Source of the DNA: Clostridiales bacterium | Lineage (GTDB): Bacteria > Bacillota > Clostridia > Lachnospirales > WQUN01 | NCBI GenBank assembly: GCA_031289625.1 | Contig: JAITPB010000080.1 | Span: 1 to 8,531 of the forward strand | DNA length: 8,531 nt | Direction: 5' to 3' | In this document: positions 1-6,705 of the stretch, piece after piece | How positions within the stretch are numbered: position 1 is the stretch's first letter | Layout of the letters: every line of letters begins with the position of its first letter | Notes under the pieces: model-generated | Database searches by the model: none | Seen by the model: only the letters and a program-made list of their open reading frames with translations | Told to the model about the DNA's origin: nothing | Position numbers and translations under genes: made by a program

Positions 1-678
1 AGAAGCGAAATCTCCCGCAAACTGGATAACCTGAACCAATACTATCAGTACATACACGCAGGCAAACAGCATTTCGTGCTGAAAACGCTGAAACCCAAAC
101 CGCACCGCTATGTCCCCGATGCCGCCCGCTCCGAAATTCCCGGCGAGCGCCGTCATTGAAATGATTGCGATGACCGCAACCGTAAACCCTCGAATAAGGG
201 ATGGGAGCGTTTCGGGCAGCAGCACACGCAAAATCATCTGAAGATTGGTGGAACCAACCGACTTGGCCGCCTCGATTTTCCCCTTCGCTATTTCAAACAG
301 GCTGCTCTGGACGATTCGTGCATACATCGGTATGCACGACGCGGCGAGTGCAATGATACAGGAGTTTATGCCGTAGGAATGACCGAATACCATTCTCGCC
401 AAAGGAATCATCAGGATAATCATGATCATCTGCGGTAAGGAACGCAGGCAGTTGATGATCCAGCCCATGCCCGCGTTGAAAGGAACTACAGGGCGCAAAC
501 CCTCTTTATCCGTAAACGTCAAAACAATACCCAAGATTAACCCGAACAGCAGCGTGATTAACGACGCGATTAACGTCATATACAGGGTATCCAAAGTCGC
601 GGGCCAAATCTCACGCCAGACACTCGGGGCGAAAGAAGCCTTGAACACATCCCAGAATGGGGTGTTTAGCAAACTCAT
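1..678 (-). CDS. metI: Methionine-type ABC transporter permease MetI (3' end cut off)
   Basis: Inner-membrane permease of a MetNIQ-type importer for D/L-methionine or related sulfur amino acids. 226 codons are visible; the family is about 215-225 residues, so only a few C-terminal residues should be missing. The protein opens with a polar N-terminus, followed by hydrophobic segments at about residues 32-55, 72-95, 104-120, 163-182 and 203-221. The cytoplasmic EAA loop, which docks onto the ATPase, is at about 129-156 (IEAAKSVG then LLPE). The C-terminal signature GAGGIGDIAVRFGFQRFQ is close to MetI (typically GDLAIRYGYQRFQ). The ATG (678-676) overlaps the metN stop in an ATGA, and AGGAGG (693-688) lies 9 nt upstream inside metN. 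This indicates translational coupling. Substrate choice within the MetI family (methionine, cystine, derivatives) cannot be read from the permease. The next gene in the operon, probably metQ, lies outside the window. Confidence 0.9.
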   Translation of the reverse strand, partial: MSLLNTPFWDVFKASFAPSVWREIWPATLDTLYMTLIASLITLLFGLILGIVLTFTDKEGLRPVVPFNAGMGWIINCLRSLPQMIMIILMIPLARMVFGHSYGINSCIIALAASCIPMYARIVQSSLFEIAKGKIEAAKSVGSTNLQMILRVLLPETLPSLIRGFTVAVIAIISMTALAGNFGAGGIGDIAVRFGFQRFQHEMLFACVYVLIVLVQVIQFAGDFAS

Positions 679-1484
679 ATGCCGGTCCCTCCTTCGAGGT
701 AGCCGTCTTGCAATTCGGAATACACTTTTAGGAAAATCTTCCCCGTAGCGCTGTTTGGGTTTGCGAATATGTCCCTTGTTCTCCCTTTTTCGCTGATAAC
801 GCCGTCTTCCAACACAGCCATATTGTTGGTGGCATACTTGATAACATCCAATTCGTGGGTTATCAGCAGAATCGTCAGCCCCAAGGTTTTGTTTATATCG
901 CGAAGCAGCTCCAGAATACTGAAAGTCGTCTGCGGGTCAAGCGCGCTGGTCGCCTCGTCGCTTAACAGAATGTCAGGTTTATTCGCCAACGCCCGCGCGA
1001 TGCCGACCCTTTGTTTTTGCCCGCCCGAAAGCCCTCCGGGGTAAGCGTTCAACTTATCCTGCAAGCCGACAAACTCGGCGATTTCCCTGACACGCTTGTC
1101 GCGCTCCGCCTTTTTCACTCCGCGTATGACGAGTGGGTAGGCGATATTATCATAGACAGTTTTCGCGTCGAAGAGGTTGAATGTCTGAAAAATCATACCT
1201 ATCCGCTGCCGATGTAAACGAAGCTGACGCTCGGAAAGAGCCGTCACATCAACGCCGTCTATGATAACCTGCCCGGCATCCGGCTTTTCAAGCCTGTTTA
1301 TGCACCTTGCAAACGTGGATTTGCCCGCACCCGACAGCCCAATAATCCCGAAGATGTCGCCTTTTGACACGGACAGCGAAATTCCTTTAAGCACTTCCAA
1401 CCGCTCACCTTTGACGGTGAATGACTTTGTAAGTTCTTTAGTTTCGATATAGAGCGCGTCAGTCGGTGGTCGAAAGTCGCTCAT
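675..1484 (-). CDS. metN: Methionine-type ABC transporter ATPase MetN, short form without NIL domain
   Basis: Cytoplasmic ATPase that powers the MetI permease. In the 269-residue product, Walker A is GLSGAGKST (49-57), the Q-loop is around Q100, the ABC signature LSGGQ is at 152-156, Walker B ILLSDE at 172-177, the D-loop SALD at 180-183 and the switch histidine H210. The nucleotide-binding domain is therefore intact. MetN proteins are usually about 340 residues, with a C-terminal NIL (C2) domain that binds methionine and causes trans-inhibition. This one ends about 45 residues after the H-loop region, so that sensor is missing. The ATG at 1484 was chosen because AAGGAG (1498-1493) sits 8 nt upstream. 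The frame stays open to a TTG at 1619, but that extension would run through the terminator hairpin. The stop overlaps the metI start. Without the NIL domain it could also be a close relative serving another amino acid, though the MetI-like permease favours MetN. Confidence 0.88.
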   Translation of the reverse strand: MSDFRPPTDALYIETKELTKSFTVKGERLEVLKGISLSVSKGDIFGIIGLSGAGKSTFARCINRLEKPDAGQVIIDGVDVTALSERQLRLHRQRIGMIFQTFNLFDAKTVYDNIAYPLVIRGVKKAERDKRVREIAEFVGLQDKLNAYPGGLSGGQKQRVGIARALANKPDILLSDEATSALDPQTTFSILELLRDINKTLGLTILLITHELDVIKYATNNMAVLEDGVISEKGRTRDIFANPNSATGKIFLKVYSELQDGYLEGGTGI

Positions 1485-1500
1485 AGCCGTTTCTCCTTTT

Positions 1501-1528
1501 CTGAAAATTCTTTTCTGAAAATTCTTTT
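1501..1528. repeat. Perfect 14-bp tandem duplication in the metN leader
   Basis: CTGAAAATTCTTTT occurs twice, back to back (1501-1514 and 1515-1528 on the plus strand). It lies between the terminator hairpin and the metN ribosome binding site, just upstream of AAGGAG. It looks like a slippage duplication that lengthens the untranslated stretch. Nothing indicates a function. Confidence 0.9.
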
Positions 1529-1556
1529 CTATGTAATTCGCGTCCGGCCAACATAT

Positions 1557-1591
1557 AAAAACGCGGTTCGGAATTTTTCCGAACCGCGTTT
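1557..1591 (-). terminator. Rho-independent terminator in the metN leader (probable attenuator)
   Basis: A perfect 15-bp stem with a 3-nt loop: arms at 1591-1577 and 1573-1559, read on the minus strand. A five-U run (1561-1557) begins in the 3' arm. It lies downstream of the consensus promoter at 1796-1768 and 73 nt upstream of the metN start. RNA from that promoter therefore has to pass it to express metNI. A stem this strong in that position would nearly silence the operon unless it were conditional, so I infer an attenuator. The stem is symmetric and would also fold on the plus strand, but the plus-strand 3' side continues TTTGGGC, which is a poor U tract. Confidence 0.85.
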
Positions 1592-1609
1592 GGGCGCAGA
1601 CGTAAAAAT

Positions 1610-1717
1610 TCACGCACAAATAGGTATGGCTTCAGATGGACAACAAAACCAGCACATCATACATATGGCAGATGTTTTGTTGAACATTGCTGCGTTACAG
1701 GTTGCTTTGCTGTTCAT
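1610..1717 (-). CDS. Possible Cys/Met-rich leader peptide upstream of the metNI attenuator
   Basis: A 35-codon frame runs from ATG (1717-1715) to TGA (1612-1610). It has six Cys codons (residues 7, 19, 22, 25, 26, 34) and four Met (1, 11, 20, 21). The core reads CMMCWFCCPS at residues 19-28. It lies wholly between the promoter's expected start (about 1761) and the terminator, and its stop is 18 nt before the 15-bp stem. Those are the place, size and composition expected of a leader peptide whose translation senses cysteine (or methionine) supply and so sets termination ahead of a sulfur amino acid importer. Against it: I see no Shine-Dalgarno before the ATG or before the in-frame TTG at 1732, and no clear antiterminator. 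Real translation is unproven. The alternative is that the composition is chance inside a structured regulatory RNA. Confidence 0.4.
   Translation of the reverse strand: MNSKATCNAAMFNKTSAICMMCWFCCPSEAIPICA
1641..1682 (-). promoter_or_regulatory. Leader RNA hairpin whose 3' arm overlaps Phe-Cys-Cys codons
   Basis: On the minus strand, CAACAAAAC (1682-1674) is fully complementary to GTTTTGTTG (1649-1641), giving a 9-bp stem closing a 24-nt apical region. The 3' arm is made from the Trp-Phe-Cys-Cys codons of the putative leader peptide. A second, shorter pairing, TGAACA (1716-1711) with TGTTCA (1686-1681), lies just before it. A ribosome paused in the Cys cluster would prevent the 9-bp stem from forming. 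No strong pairing with the terminator's 5' arm was found, only a short UGCGU/ACGCG match (1616-1612 with 1589-1585). The regulatory logic therefore remains inference. Confidence 0.4.
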
Positions 1718-1767
1718 TGTGTACAGCCGCAAGGTTATTTTTTATAAAACATATATGCTAGATATAA

Positions 1768-1796
1768 CTTATATCACGTTTGAAATCGTCTGTCAA
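1768..1796 (-). promoter_or_regulatory. metNI promoter
   Basis: The -35 box TTGACA (1796-1791), a 17-nt spacer and the -10 box TATAAG (1773-1768) match the housekeeping sigma consensus almost perfectly on the minus strand. Transcription would start near 1761, giving a leader of about 277 nt before the metN ATG. The promoter lies in the 385-nt gap between pheT and metN. That gap holds this promoter, the Cys-rich frame, the hairpins, the terminator and the 14-bp repeat. Between 1797 and 1869 I see only AT-rich sequence and a weak 5-bp hairpin. Confidence 0.8.
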
Positions 1797-1869
1797 GGGG
1801 ATTTTGAAAAATTTTTAATGCTGAAAATATAAATTCATTACTGCTCAGCCATCTGAGAGACATAACAGT

Positions 1870-4320
1870 TCACTTATCCCTGAGCCGCGCGTTCAGCTTC
1901 GTTTCTAAATTGGCCAGAATTTTTTTTATGCTTTCCGACGCTTCCTCGTCTTTCATCGTGTGATCCGGCGCGCGGAAAGAAATGGAATAAGCGGCAGACT
2001 TATACCCTTCCTCAATTTGGTTTCCCTTATAGACATCAAAGAGCCGGACGCTTTCCAAAAACGCGCCGGCTTTTTCCCGTATGGCGTCCTCAATGGCCCG
2101 TACGGGGATTTCTTCTTTCACCAGCATGGCGATGTCGCGCGTGACCGCTGGAAACTTGGGCAGCGGCTGATACTGTCTCGCCAGATCAGCGTATTCAAAC
2201 AGTTTATCCAAATTCAGCGAGCCGATCAACACGCGGACGCCGATATCATAATTTTCGCAGACCTCTGGATGCGCTTCGCCCAAATAGCCCAGCGTTTCTT
2301 GTGTTGCGATTTTCCCGTTCTTTTCGATCTTTCCGAGCTTGATCACCGCCGCGCGCCCCGGATGCAGAAATGGAAGATTTTTGTCCGCCTCAAAGACAGC
2401 GCCATGGATGCCCAACAGTCCGAAAAGGTTTTCCAGAGCCCCTTTCAATGCATAAAAATCCATTTTTCCATAGGTGCCCAGCGCCAGAACATTCATCTCA
2501 TACGGCAGATCATTTAAAGGAAGCGTTTTCGGCCAATATACTTTCGCCGCCTCAAAAAGCCTGACATCCTCATTGCGCTGGCTGTAGTTCGTGGACAGGG
2601 CCGTCAGCATCCCGTTTAATGCGGTGGTTCGCATGACGCTGTAATCTTCGCCCAATGGATTGAGAATTTTGACCGTGCCCCGCAGCTTGTCGGAGGCGCT
2701 GAGGCGCAGTTTATCAAACGCTTTTGGGCTTTCAAAGGAATATGTCATCGCCTCGTCATAGCCTTGGGCCAGCATTGCGCTTTTAACCAGATCTTCCAGG
2801 ATTTGCTTATAATTTTTTCGACCCACGGTCGGCGTACCGGCGGATAGCGTGTTGGGGATGGTATTGTATCCATACAGCCGCGCCACTTCCTCCGCGATAT
2901 CCGCTTCCAGTTCCAGATCGGGACGGAATGTGGGAATGTGCGCCGTCCAAAATTCAGTGGACGGTTCGGCGGCCTCCGCTTTGATTTCCAACCGCGCCAG
3001 ATAGCCGCGCATTTCTTCCGAAGTCAGCGTTGTACCCAGCAGACGGTTGATCCGATTGGGCGAATAGCGCACGTCCCAGCTTATCCGTGGGCTGGGATAG
3101 CAATCCGCCATGCCTTTGACGGATTGGCCGCAGCACAATTCCTCCACCAGGCGCACGGCCCGGTTCACCGCGTCTAAAGCCAGGTTCGGATCCAGCCCTT
3201 TTTCGTACCGGCTGGAAGCGTCGGTGCGCAAGCCCAATTTTTTAGAAGTCAGGCGGATATTGGTTCCGTTGAAATTCGCGGACTCAAAGAGAATGCCCGA
3301 AGCGTTCTCCGTCACTTTGGAATTTTCGCCGCCCATGACGCCGGCTATGGCCACGGCTTTATGACAGTCGGCGATGACCAGCATGGATGGATCCAGGGCG
3401 CGGCTCACGCCGTCCAGCGTGGTAAACGTCTCGCTTTCACGCGCCCTGCGGATGATGATTTTTCGTTCATCGATGTTGTCGATGTCAAAGGCGTGCATGG
3501 GCTGGCCCAATTCCAGCATGACGTAATTGGTGATGTCCACGATGTTGTTAATGGGGCGCAAGCCGGACGCGATCAGACGCTGGCGCAGCCACAGCGGCGA
3601 CGGCGCGATTTTGACGTTTTTGACTACGCGGGCAATGTATCTTGGGCAAAGCGCCGGATCTTCTATGGCGACGGAAATCATTTTGTTAATGTCCCCGTCC
3701 GCTTCTTCTTTGAGGCGCGTATCCGGCAAAGTCAGCGGCTTGTTATACGTGGCCGCCGCTTCCCGGGCGATGCCCAGCACGGAATAGCAGTCTGGCCGGT
3801 TAGATGTGATTTCAAATTCCAGCGCGTCGTCTGCGAGCTGCAGGGCGGCTTTGACATCGGAGCCAGGCGGCCATTTTTCCGCTTCCACTTCTGGAAAAAT
3901 ATAGATGCCGTCTTCCGGCGCTTCGGGATAATCCTGTCGGGTATAGCCCAATTCTTCTATGGAGCAGAGCATCCCTTCGGACAGCGCGCCGCGGAGTTTT
4001 CCGGTCTTGATTTTTTGGCCGCCGCTGATCGTTCCGCCGTCCAGAACGACAGGCACGGACGCTCCGGCGTAAATATTTTGTGCGCCGGTCACGATCTGCA
4101 ATTTTTTTTCACCCGCGTCCACTTGCGCAATCAACAGATGATCAGAGCCCAGATGTTTTTCTACACTCAGAATTTTTCCGGCTACAATGTTTGTGAGATC
4201 CGAGCCGAGGCTGGTTACTGTTTCTACTTTTGTGCCAGTTAATGTAATATCTTCCACAAAATCCTTAACAGGCCGATCGATTTCCACAAATGATTTCAAC
4301 CAGGAAATGGGTACAATCAC
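1870..4320 (-). CDS. pheT: Phenylalanyl-tRNA synthetase beta subunit
   Basis: Beta subunit of the cytoplasmic (alpha-beta)2 phenylalanyl-tRNA synthetase, which binds tRNA(Phe) and edits mischarged Tyr-tRNA(Phe). Its 816 residues match the family length of about 800. In order: N-terminal segment; EMAP/OB-fold tRNA-binding domain (about 40-155, IVAGKILSVEKH and the EGMLCS region); B3/B4 editing domain (about 210-395, with NNIVDITNYVMLELGQPMHAFD at 258-279); B5 domain (about 408-485, ending ADIAEEVARLYGYN); inactive synthetase-like core (about 495-700); and C-terminal FDX-ACB anticodon-binding domain (about 718-815, FPAVTRDIAMLV and YKSAAYSISFRAPDHTM). The start is GTG at 4320, with GGAGAGG just upstream; no ATG fits the conserved N-terminus better. 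It lies 24 nt after pheS and is cotranscribed with it. The domain set appears complete and nothing is missing. No convincing terminator follows, so some read-through into the metN leader is possible. Confidence 0.98.
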   Translation of the reverse strand: MIVPISWLKSFVEIDRPVKDFVEDITLTGTKVETVTSLGSDLTNIVAGKILSVEKHLGSDHLLIAQVDAGEKKLQIVTGAQNIYAGASVPVVLDGGTISGGQKIKTGKLRGALSEGMLCSIEELGYTRQDYPEAPEDGIYIFPEVEAEKWPPGSDVKAALQLADDALEFEITSNRPDCYSVLGIAREAAATYNKPLTLPDTRLKEEADGDINKMISVAIEDPALCPRYIARVVKNVKIAPSPLWLRQRLIASGLRPINNIVDITNYVMLELGQPMHAFDIDNIDERKIIIRRARESETFTTLDGVSRALDPSMLVIADCHKAVAIAGVMGGENSKVTENASGILFESANFNGTNIRLTSKKLGLRTDASSRYEKGLDPNLALDAVNRAVRLVEELCCGQSVKGMADCYPSPRISWDVRYSPNRINRLLGTTLTSEEMRGYLARLEIKAEAAEPSTEFWTAHIPTFRPDLELEADIAEEVARLYGYNTIPNTLSAGTPTVGRKNYKQILEDLVKSAMLAQGYDEAMTYSFESPKAFDKLRLSASDKLRGTVKILNPLGEDYSVMRTTALNGMLTALSTNYSQRNEDVRLFEAAKVYWPKTLPLNDLPYEMNVLALGTYGKMDFYALKGALENLFGLLGIHGAVFEADKNLPFLHPGRAAVIKLGKIEKNGKIATQETLGYLGEAHPEVCENYDIGVRVLIGSLNLDKLFEYADLARQYQPLPKFPAVTRDIAMLVKEEIPVRAIEDAIREKAGAFLESVRLFDVYKGNQIEEGYKSAAYSISFRAPDHTMKDEEASESIKKILANLETKLNARLRDK

Positions 4321-4344
4321 GCGAGCCTCTCCTTTTTCCTCTCA

Positions 4345-5364
4345 TCAAAACTGTCTCAAAAACCTCACGTCGTTTTCATACATCAGCCGCAAATCTGAAA
4401 TGCCAAAGCGCAGCATGGCGATCCGGTCCAGACCCATGCCAAAAGCAAACCCCGAATATTCATCAGGGCTTATGCCCGACATGGACAGCACTTTCGGATG
4501 CACAACGCCGCACCCCAGCAGTTCAATCCAACCACTGTCTTTGCAGACGCGGCAGCCCTTGCCGCCGCAGAAAAAACAGGAGGCGTCCATCTCCGCGCTG
4601 GGTTCTGTGAAGGGGAAATGATGCGGCCTGAAGCGCACTTGCGTCGTTTCGCCGAACAGTTCCCTGGCAAACGCGGACAGCGCGCCCTTGAGATCTCCCA
4701 AAGTAACGCCCCGATCCACCACCAAGCCTTCCAGCTGATGAAATACAGGGGAATGCGTAGCGTCCACCTGATCGGATCGGTATACGCGGCCCGGCGCGAT
4801 AATTTTGATGGGAGGTTTCTTTTTTTCCATGGTGCGGATTTGAACGGAGGATGTCTGCGTCCGCAGGACAAAGCCGTTTTCCACGTAAAATGTATCTTGT
4901 TCGTCCTTGGCGGGATGATTGGCCGGAATGTTCAGCGCTTCAAAGTTATAGTAATCCGTCTCCACATCCGGCCCTTCCGCGATCTCGTAGCCCATCCCCA
5001 AAAACATGTTTTTGAGTTCATCCGTGACAATGGTTATGGGGTGTTTATGTCCCATGGCCCCGTGTTTCCCGGGCATGGTCACGTCGATTGCCTCCAGGCG
5101 CAACTGGAGATCCCGCTCTTTCGCTCGCAGAGATTTTTTGGCCTGATCCAGCAGAGCTTCCACCGCTTGCCGCGCTTCGTTGACCAGCTGCCCCATGGCG
5201 GGCCTTTCCTCCGGCGGAAGCGCTCCCAATGATTTTAAAAGCTGCGTGAGTTCACCTTTTTTGCCCAGCACGCGCAGCCTCAGTTCTTCCAGAGCGGATA
5301 AATCTTCAATATATTCCAGTTTTTTTTGCATATCCGCTTTGATGCCTTCCAGTTTTTCCCGCAC
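4345..5364 (-). CDS. pheS: Phenylalanyl-tRNA synthetase alpha subunit
   Basis: Catalytic alpha subunit that activates phenylalanine and charges tRNA(Phe), working with PheT. At 339 residues it has the usual bacterial length. An N-terminal helical coiled-coil arm (about 1-85) packs against tRNA. The class II catalytic core follows (about 100-339): motif 2 around GRVYRSDQVDATHSPVFHQ (192-210), HFPFTEPSAEMD (249-260), and motif 3 FGMGLDRIAMLRFG (308-321). A four-Cys cluster CFFCGGKGCRVC (263-274) precedes GWIELLGCG, as in many Gram-positive PheS proteins. The start is GTG at 5364, giving the family's normal N-terminus, with GAAGGG about 8 nt upstream. An internal ATG at residue 12 would cut into the helical arm. 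It is the first gene of the pheST operon, transcribed from a promoter about 60 nt upstream. Confidence 0.98.
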   Translation of the reverse strand: MREKLEGIKADMQKKLEYIEDLSALEELRLRVLGKKGELTQLLKSLGALPPEERPAMGQLVNEARQAVEALLDQAKKSLRAKERDLQLRLEAIDVTMPGKHGAMGHKHPITIVTDELKNMFLGMGYEIAEGPDVETDYYNFEALNIPANHPAKDEQDTFYVENGFVLRTQTSSVQIRTMEKKKPPIKIIAPGRVYRSDQVDATHSPVFHQLEGLVVDRGVTLGDLKGALSAFARELFGETTQVRFRPHHFPFTEPSAEMDASCFFCGGKGCRVCKDSGWIELLGCGVVHPKVLSMSGISPDEYSGFAFGMGLDRIAMLRFGISDLRLMYENDVRFLRQF

Positions 5365-5420
5365 TCGTGTCCCTTCTTTCAGAACATTTTTCCCATTTAT
5401 CCATAAAACTATTTTTTCAA

Positions 5421-5448
5421 ATCATATCAGAACGCGCCGCATTGTCAA
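5421..5448 (-). promoter_or_regulatory. pheST promoter
   Basis: Minus-strand TTGACA (5448-5443), a 16-nt spacer and TATGAT (5426-5421). Transcription would begin near 5414, leaving a leader of only about 50 nt before the pheS GTG. That is too short for a T-box, and its short ATG-initiated frame has no Phe codons, so neither common mode of pheST attenuation is visible. A short inverted repeat, CGCGCC (5433-5438) and GGCGCG (5460-5465), brackets the -35 box. Confidence 0.75.
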
Positions 5449-5475
5449 TAAAATATTTAGGCGCGAAAACAAAAA

Positions 5476-5578
5476 AGGCGTTTTATATGCGAATGGATCG
5501 AGTTTAGTCCGCGCAACGCGAAATGGTATTTTTCAAGTGTTTGAATTTATGAATAAGAGACGAAACGCCTCAATTGAG
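5476..5578. repeat. Inverted repeat and small palindrome in the pheS/CAP divergent gap
   Basis: The 318-nt gap between pheS and the CAP gene holds two divergent promoters. Between them lie an 8-bp inverted repeat, AGGCGTTT (5476-5483) with AAACGCCT (5563-5570), about 79 nt apart, and a 10-nt palindrome CTCAATTGAG (5569-5578). They could be operator-like, but nothing ties them to a regulator. I find no convincing gene or RNA in the gap; the only frames are under 15 codons. Confidence 0.35.
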
Positions 5579-5593
5579 CGCGGGATTTAAAGA

Positions 5594-5622
5594 TTGACGA
5601 ATCCAGCGGCAGGATTTATATT
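5594..5622 (+). promoter_or_regulatory. Promoter of the CAP-DUF3786 operon
   Basis: TTGACG (5594-5599), a 17-nt spacer and TATATT (5617-5622) on the plus strand. Transcription would start near 5630, giving a short A-rich leader of about 50 nt that ends in the strong AGGAGG (5672-5677) of the CAP gene. It is divergent from the pheST promoter. Confidence 0.6.
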
Positions 5623-5682
5623 AAATATCAGAAAAAATAATTAGAAAAAAACAATTAGAAAAAAAACAGTCAGGAGGGTGAA

Positions 5683-6690
5683 ATGAAAAAAATGTTTAAG
5701 CACGGGTTCTCTGCGCTTTTGACAGCCGCACTGGCTTCGGGCGTGGGCGCGGTTCAGCATGACGCTGCGCTGGCGGCCGTGCCGGCGGCAGACAATGGCA
5801 ATCCTATTGCCGTTTATTTGGATGGACAGCCGATCGAATTTGACGTGCCGCCCACCATCGTCCATGACAGAACGATGGTTCCTTTCCGGCGCATCGCGGA
5901 GGCGATGGGCGCGGAAGTCATTTGGACTGATATGAACAAACAAATCACAATGTATCTGAACGCTTCTTATGTGATTTTGGTCGTCGATGAGCCGGTCATG
6001 ACGTATGGCGATTATACAGCTGACGCAAATGGGAATGTTACTTTAACCACGAACAATGCCTATCCTTTAGACGCACCGCCTATGATTATGTACGACAGGA
6101 CGCTCGTGCCGATCCGTGCGGTTACAATCGGGCTGGGCACTTCAGTTTCCTGGGACGGCAATGCCCGCGCAGTGCGGATCACTACTGACCGGCAGGAAAA
6201 TCAGGAGACGCTGTTTACGCCGGAACCGGCTGCGCCTGCATTATTTACACCTGAACCAACAGCCCCGCCGCCCGAACCATCCAGCGATCCAGACAATGGC
6301 TACGCGTACCGTTTATCCGTCATCGAATTTACAAACGCGGAGCGTCAACGGATCGGAAATGCTCCCTTACTGATGGACGAAGAACTGATGCGGATCGCGC
6401 AGGTACGGGTGGAAGCCATCGCGCAAACCGGCGTATTCGCACATAACATTCCAGGATATGGCCAGCCTTGGGATTCGCTGAGCGCGTTTGGATATCAATG
6501 GTCCAGATGCGCCGAAAACATCGCGGAAGGCTCTGCTACGCCTTCAGGTGCTGTAAACCAGTGGATGCGTTCGTCCGGCCATAAAGAAAACATGCTCGGA
6601 ACCGGAGACGTTTCCAGAAATCTTACGAAAATAGGAGTCGGCTATGCGAAAAGCGCGAGCGGCGTGTATTGGCTGCAGTTGTTTACTTAA
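5683..6690 (+). CDS. Secreted CAP/SCP-domain protein with copper-amine-oxidase-like stalk repeats
   Basis: Predicted exported protein of 335 residues. The N-terminus has a Lys-rich start, a hydrophobic core (about 8-24) and likely signal peptidase sites around ALAA (residues 29-32). Two stalk repeats of the copper amine oxidase N-terminal-like type follow: PPTIVHDRTMVPFR (56-69) and PPMIMYDRTLVPIR (132-145), each trailed by a short beta-rich stretch. A Pro-rich linker (about 177-203) repeats LFTPEP twice. The C-terminal CAP domain (about 208-335) keeps the pocket residues H254 (AHN), E278 (AENI) and H300 (GHKENM), so the fold looks intact. Similar proteins in spore-forming Clostridia and bacilli are surface or spore-associated; the actual activity is unknown, and the stalk repeats are not evidence of amine oxidase activity. 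AGGAGG lies 5 nt before the ATG. The next gene begins 16 nt after the stop, implying an operon. Confidence 0.9.
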   Translation: MKKMFKHGFSALLTAALASGVGAVQHDAALAAVPAADNGNPIAVYLDGQPIEFDVPPTIVHDRTMVPFRRIAEAMGAEVIWTDMNKQITMYLNASYVILVVDEPVMTYGDYTADANGNVTLTTNNAYPLDAPPMIMYDRTLVPIRAVTIGLGTSVSWDGNARAVRITTDRQENQETLFTPEPAAPALFTPEPTAPPPEPSSDPDNGYAYRLSVIEFTNAERQRIGNAPLLMDEELMRIAQVRVEAIAQTGVFAHNIPGYGQPWDSLSAFGYQWSRCAENIAEGSATPSGAVNQWMRSSGHKENMLGTGDVSRNLTKIGVGYAKSASGVYWLQLFT

Positions 6691-6705
6691 AGGAGTGAGC
6701 GTGGC

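Noticed and set aside
1485..1619. 45-residue N-terminal extension of MetN from a TTG at 1619
   Set aside because: It would be translated through the terminator hairpin, has no similarity to MetN N-termini, and the ATG at 1484 has a well-placed AAGGAG.
1592..1761. SAM-I riboswitch or T-box in the metN leader
   Set aside because: Searched by eye for the conserved SAM-I core and for the T-box UGGNACCGCG; neither is present. The GAACCGCG in the terminator is in the 3' arm and lacks the T-box context. A covariance search could still overturn this.
1590..1832. 80-codon plus-strand frame in the pheT-metN gap
   Set aside because: It begins inside the terminator stem, has no ribosome binding site and overlaps the promoter and leader of the metN strand.
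1841..1860. Terminator after pheT
   Set aside because: The only stem is 5 bp (CTCAG/CTGAG) with no U run after it on the minus strand.
1960..2517. 185-codon plus-strand frame opposite the 3' part of pheT
   Set aside because: Antisense shadow of the conserved FDX-ACB and core domains of PheT.
3361..4242. 293-codon open frame on the plus strand opposite pheT
   Set aside because: It lies antisense within the well-supported pheT gene, has no domain I recognise and no ribosome binding site; it is a product of the GC-biased codon pattern of pheT.
4498..5232. 244-codon plus-strand frame opposite pheS
   Set aside because: Shadow of pheS; the composition is not protein-like and no start signal was found.
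5464..5590. Small genes in the pheS-CAP gap, for example ATG at 5550
   Set aside because: Only very short frames (13 codons or fewer) without ribosome binding sites.
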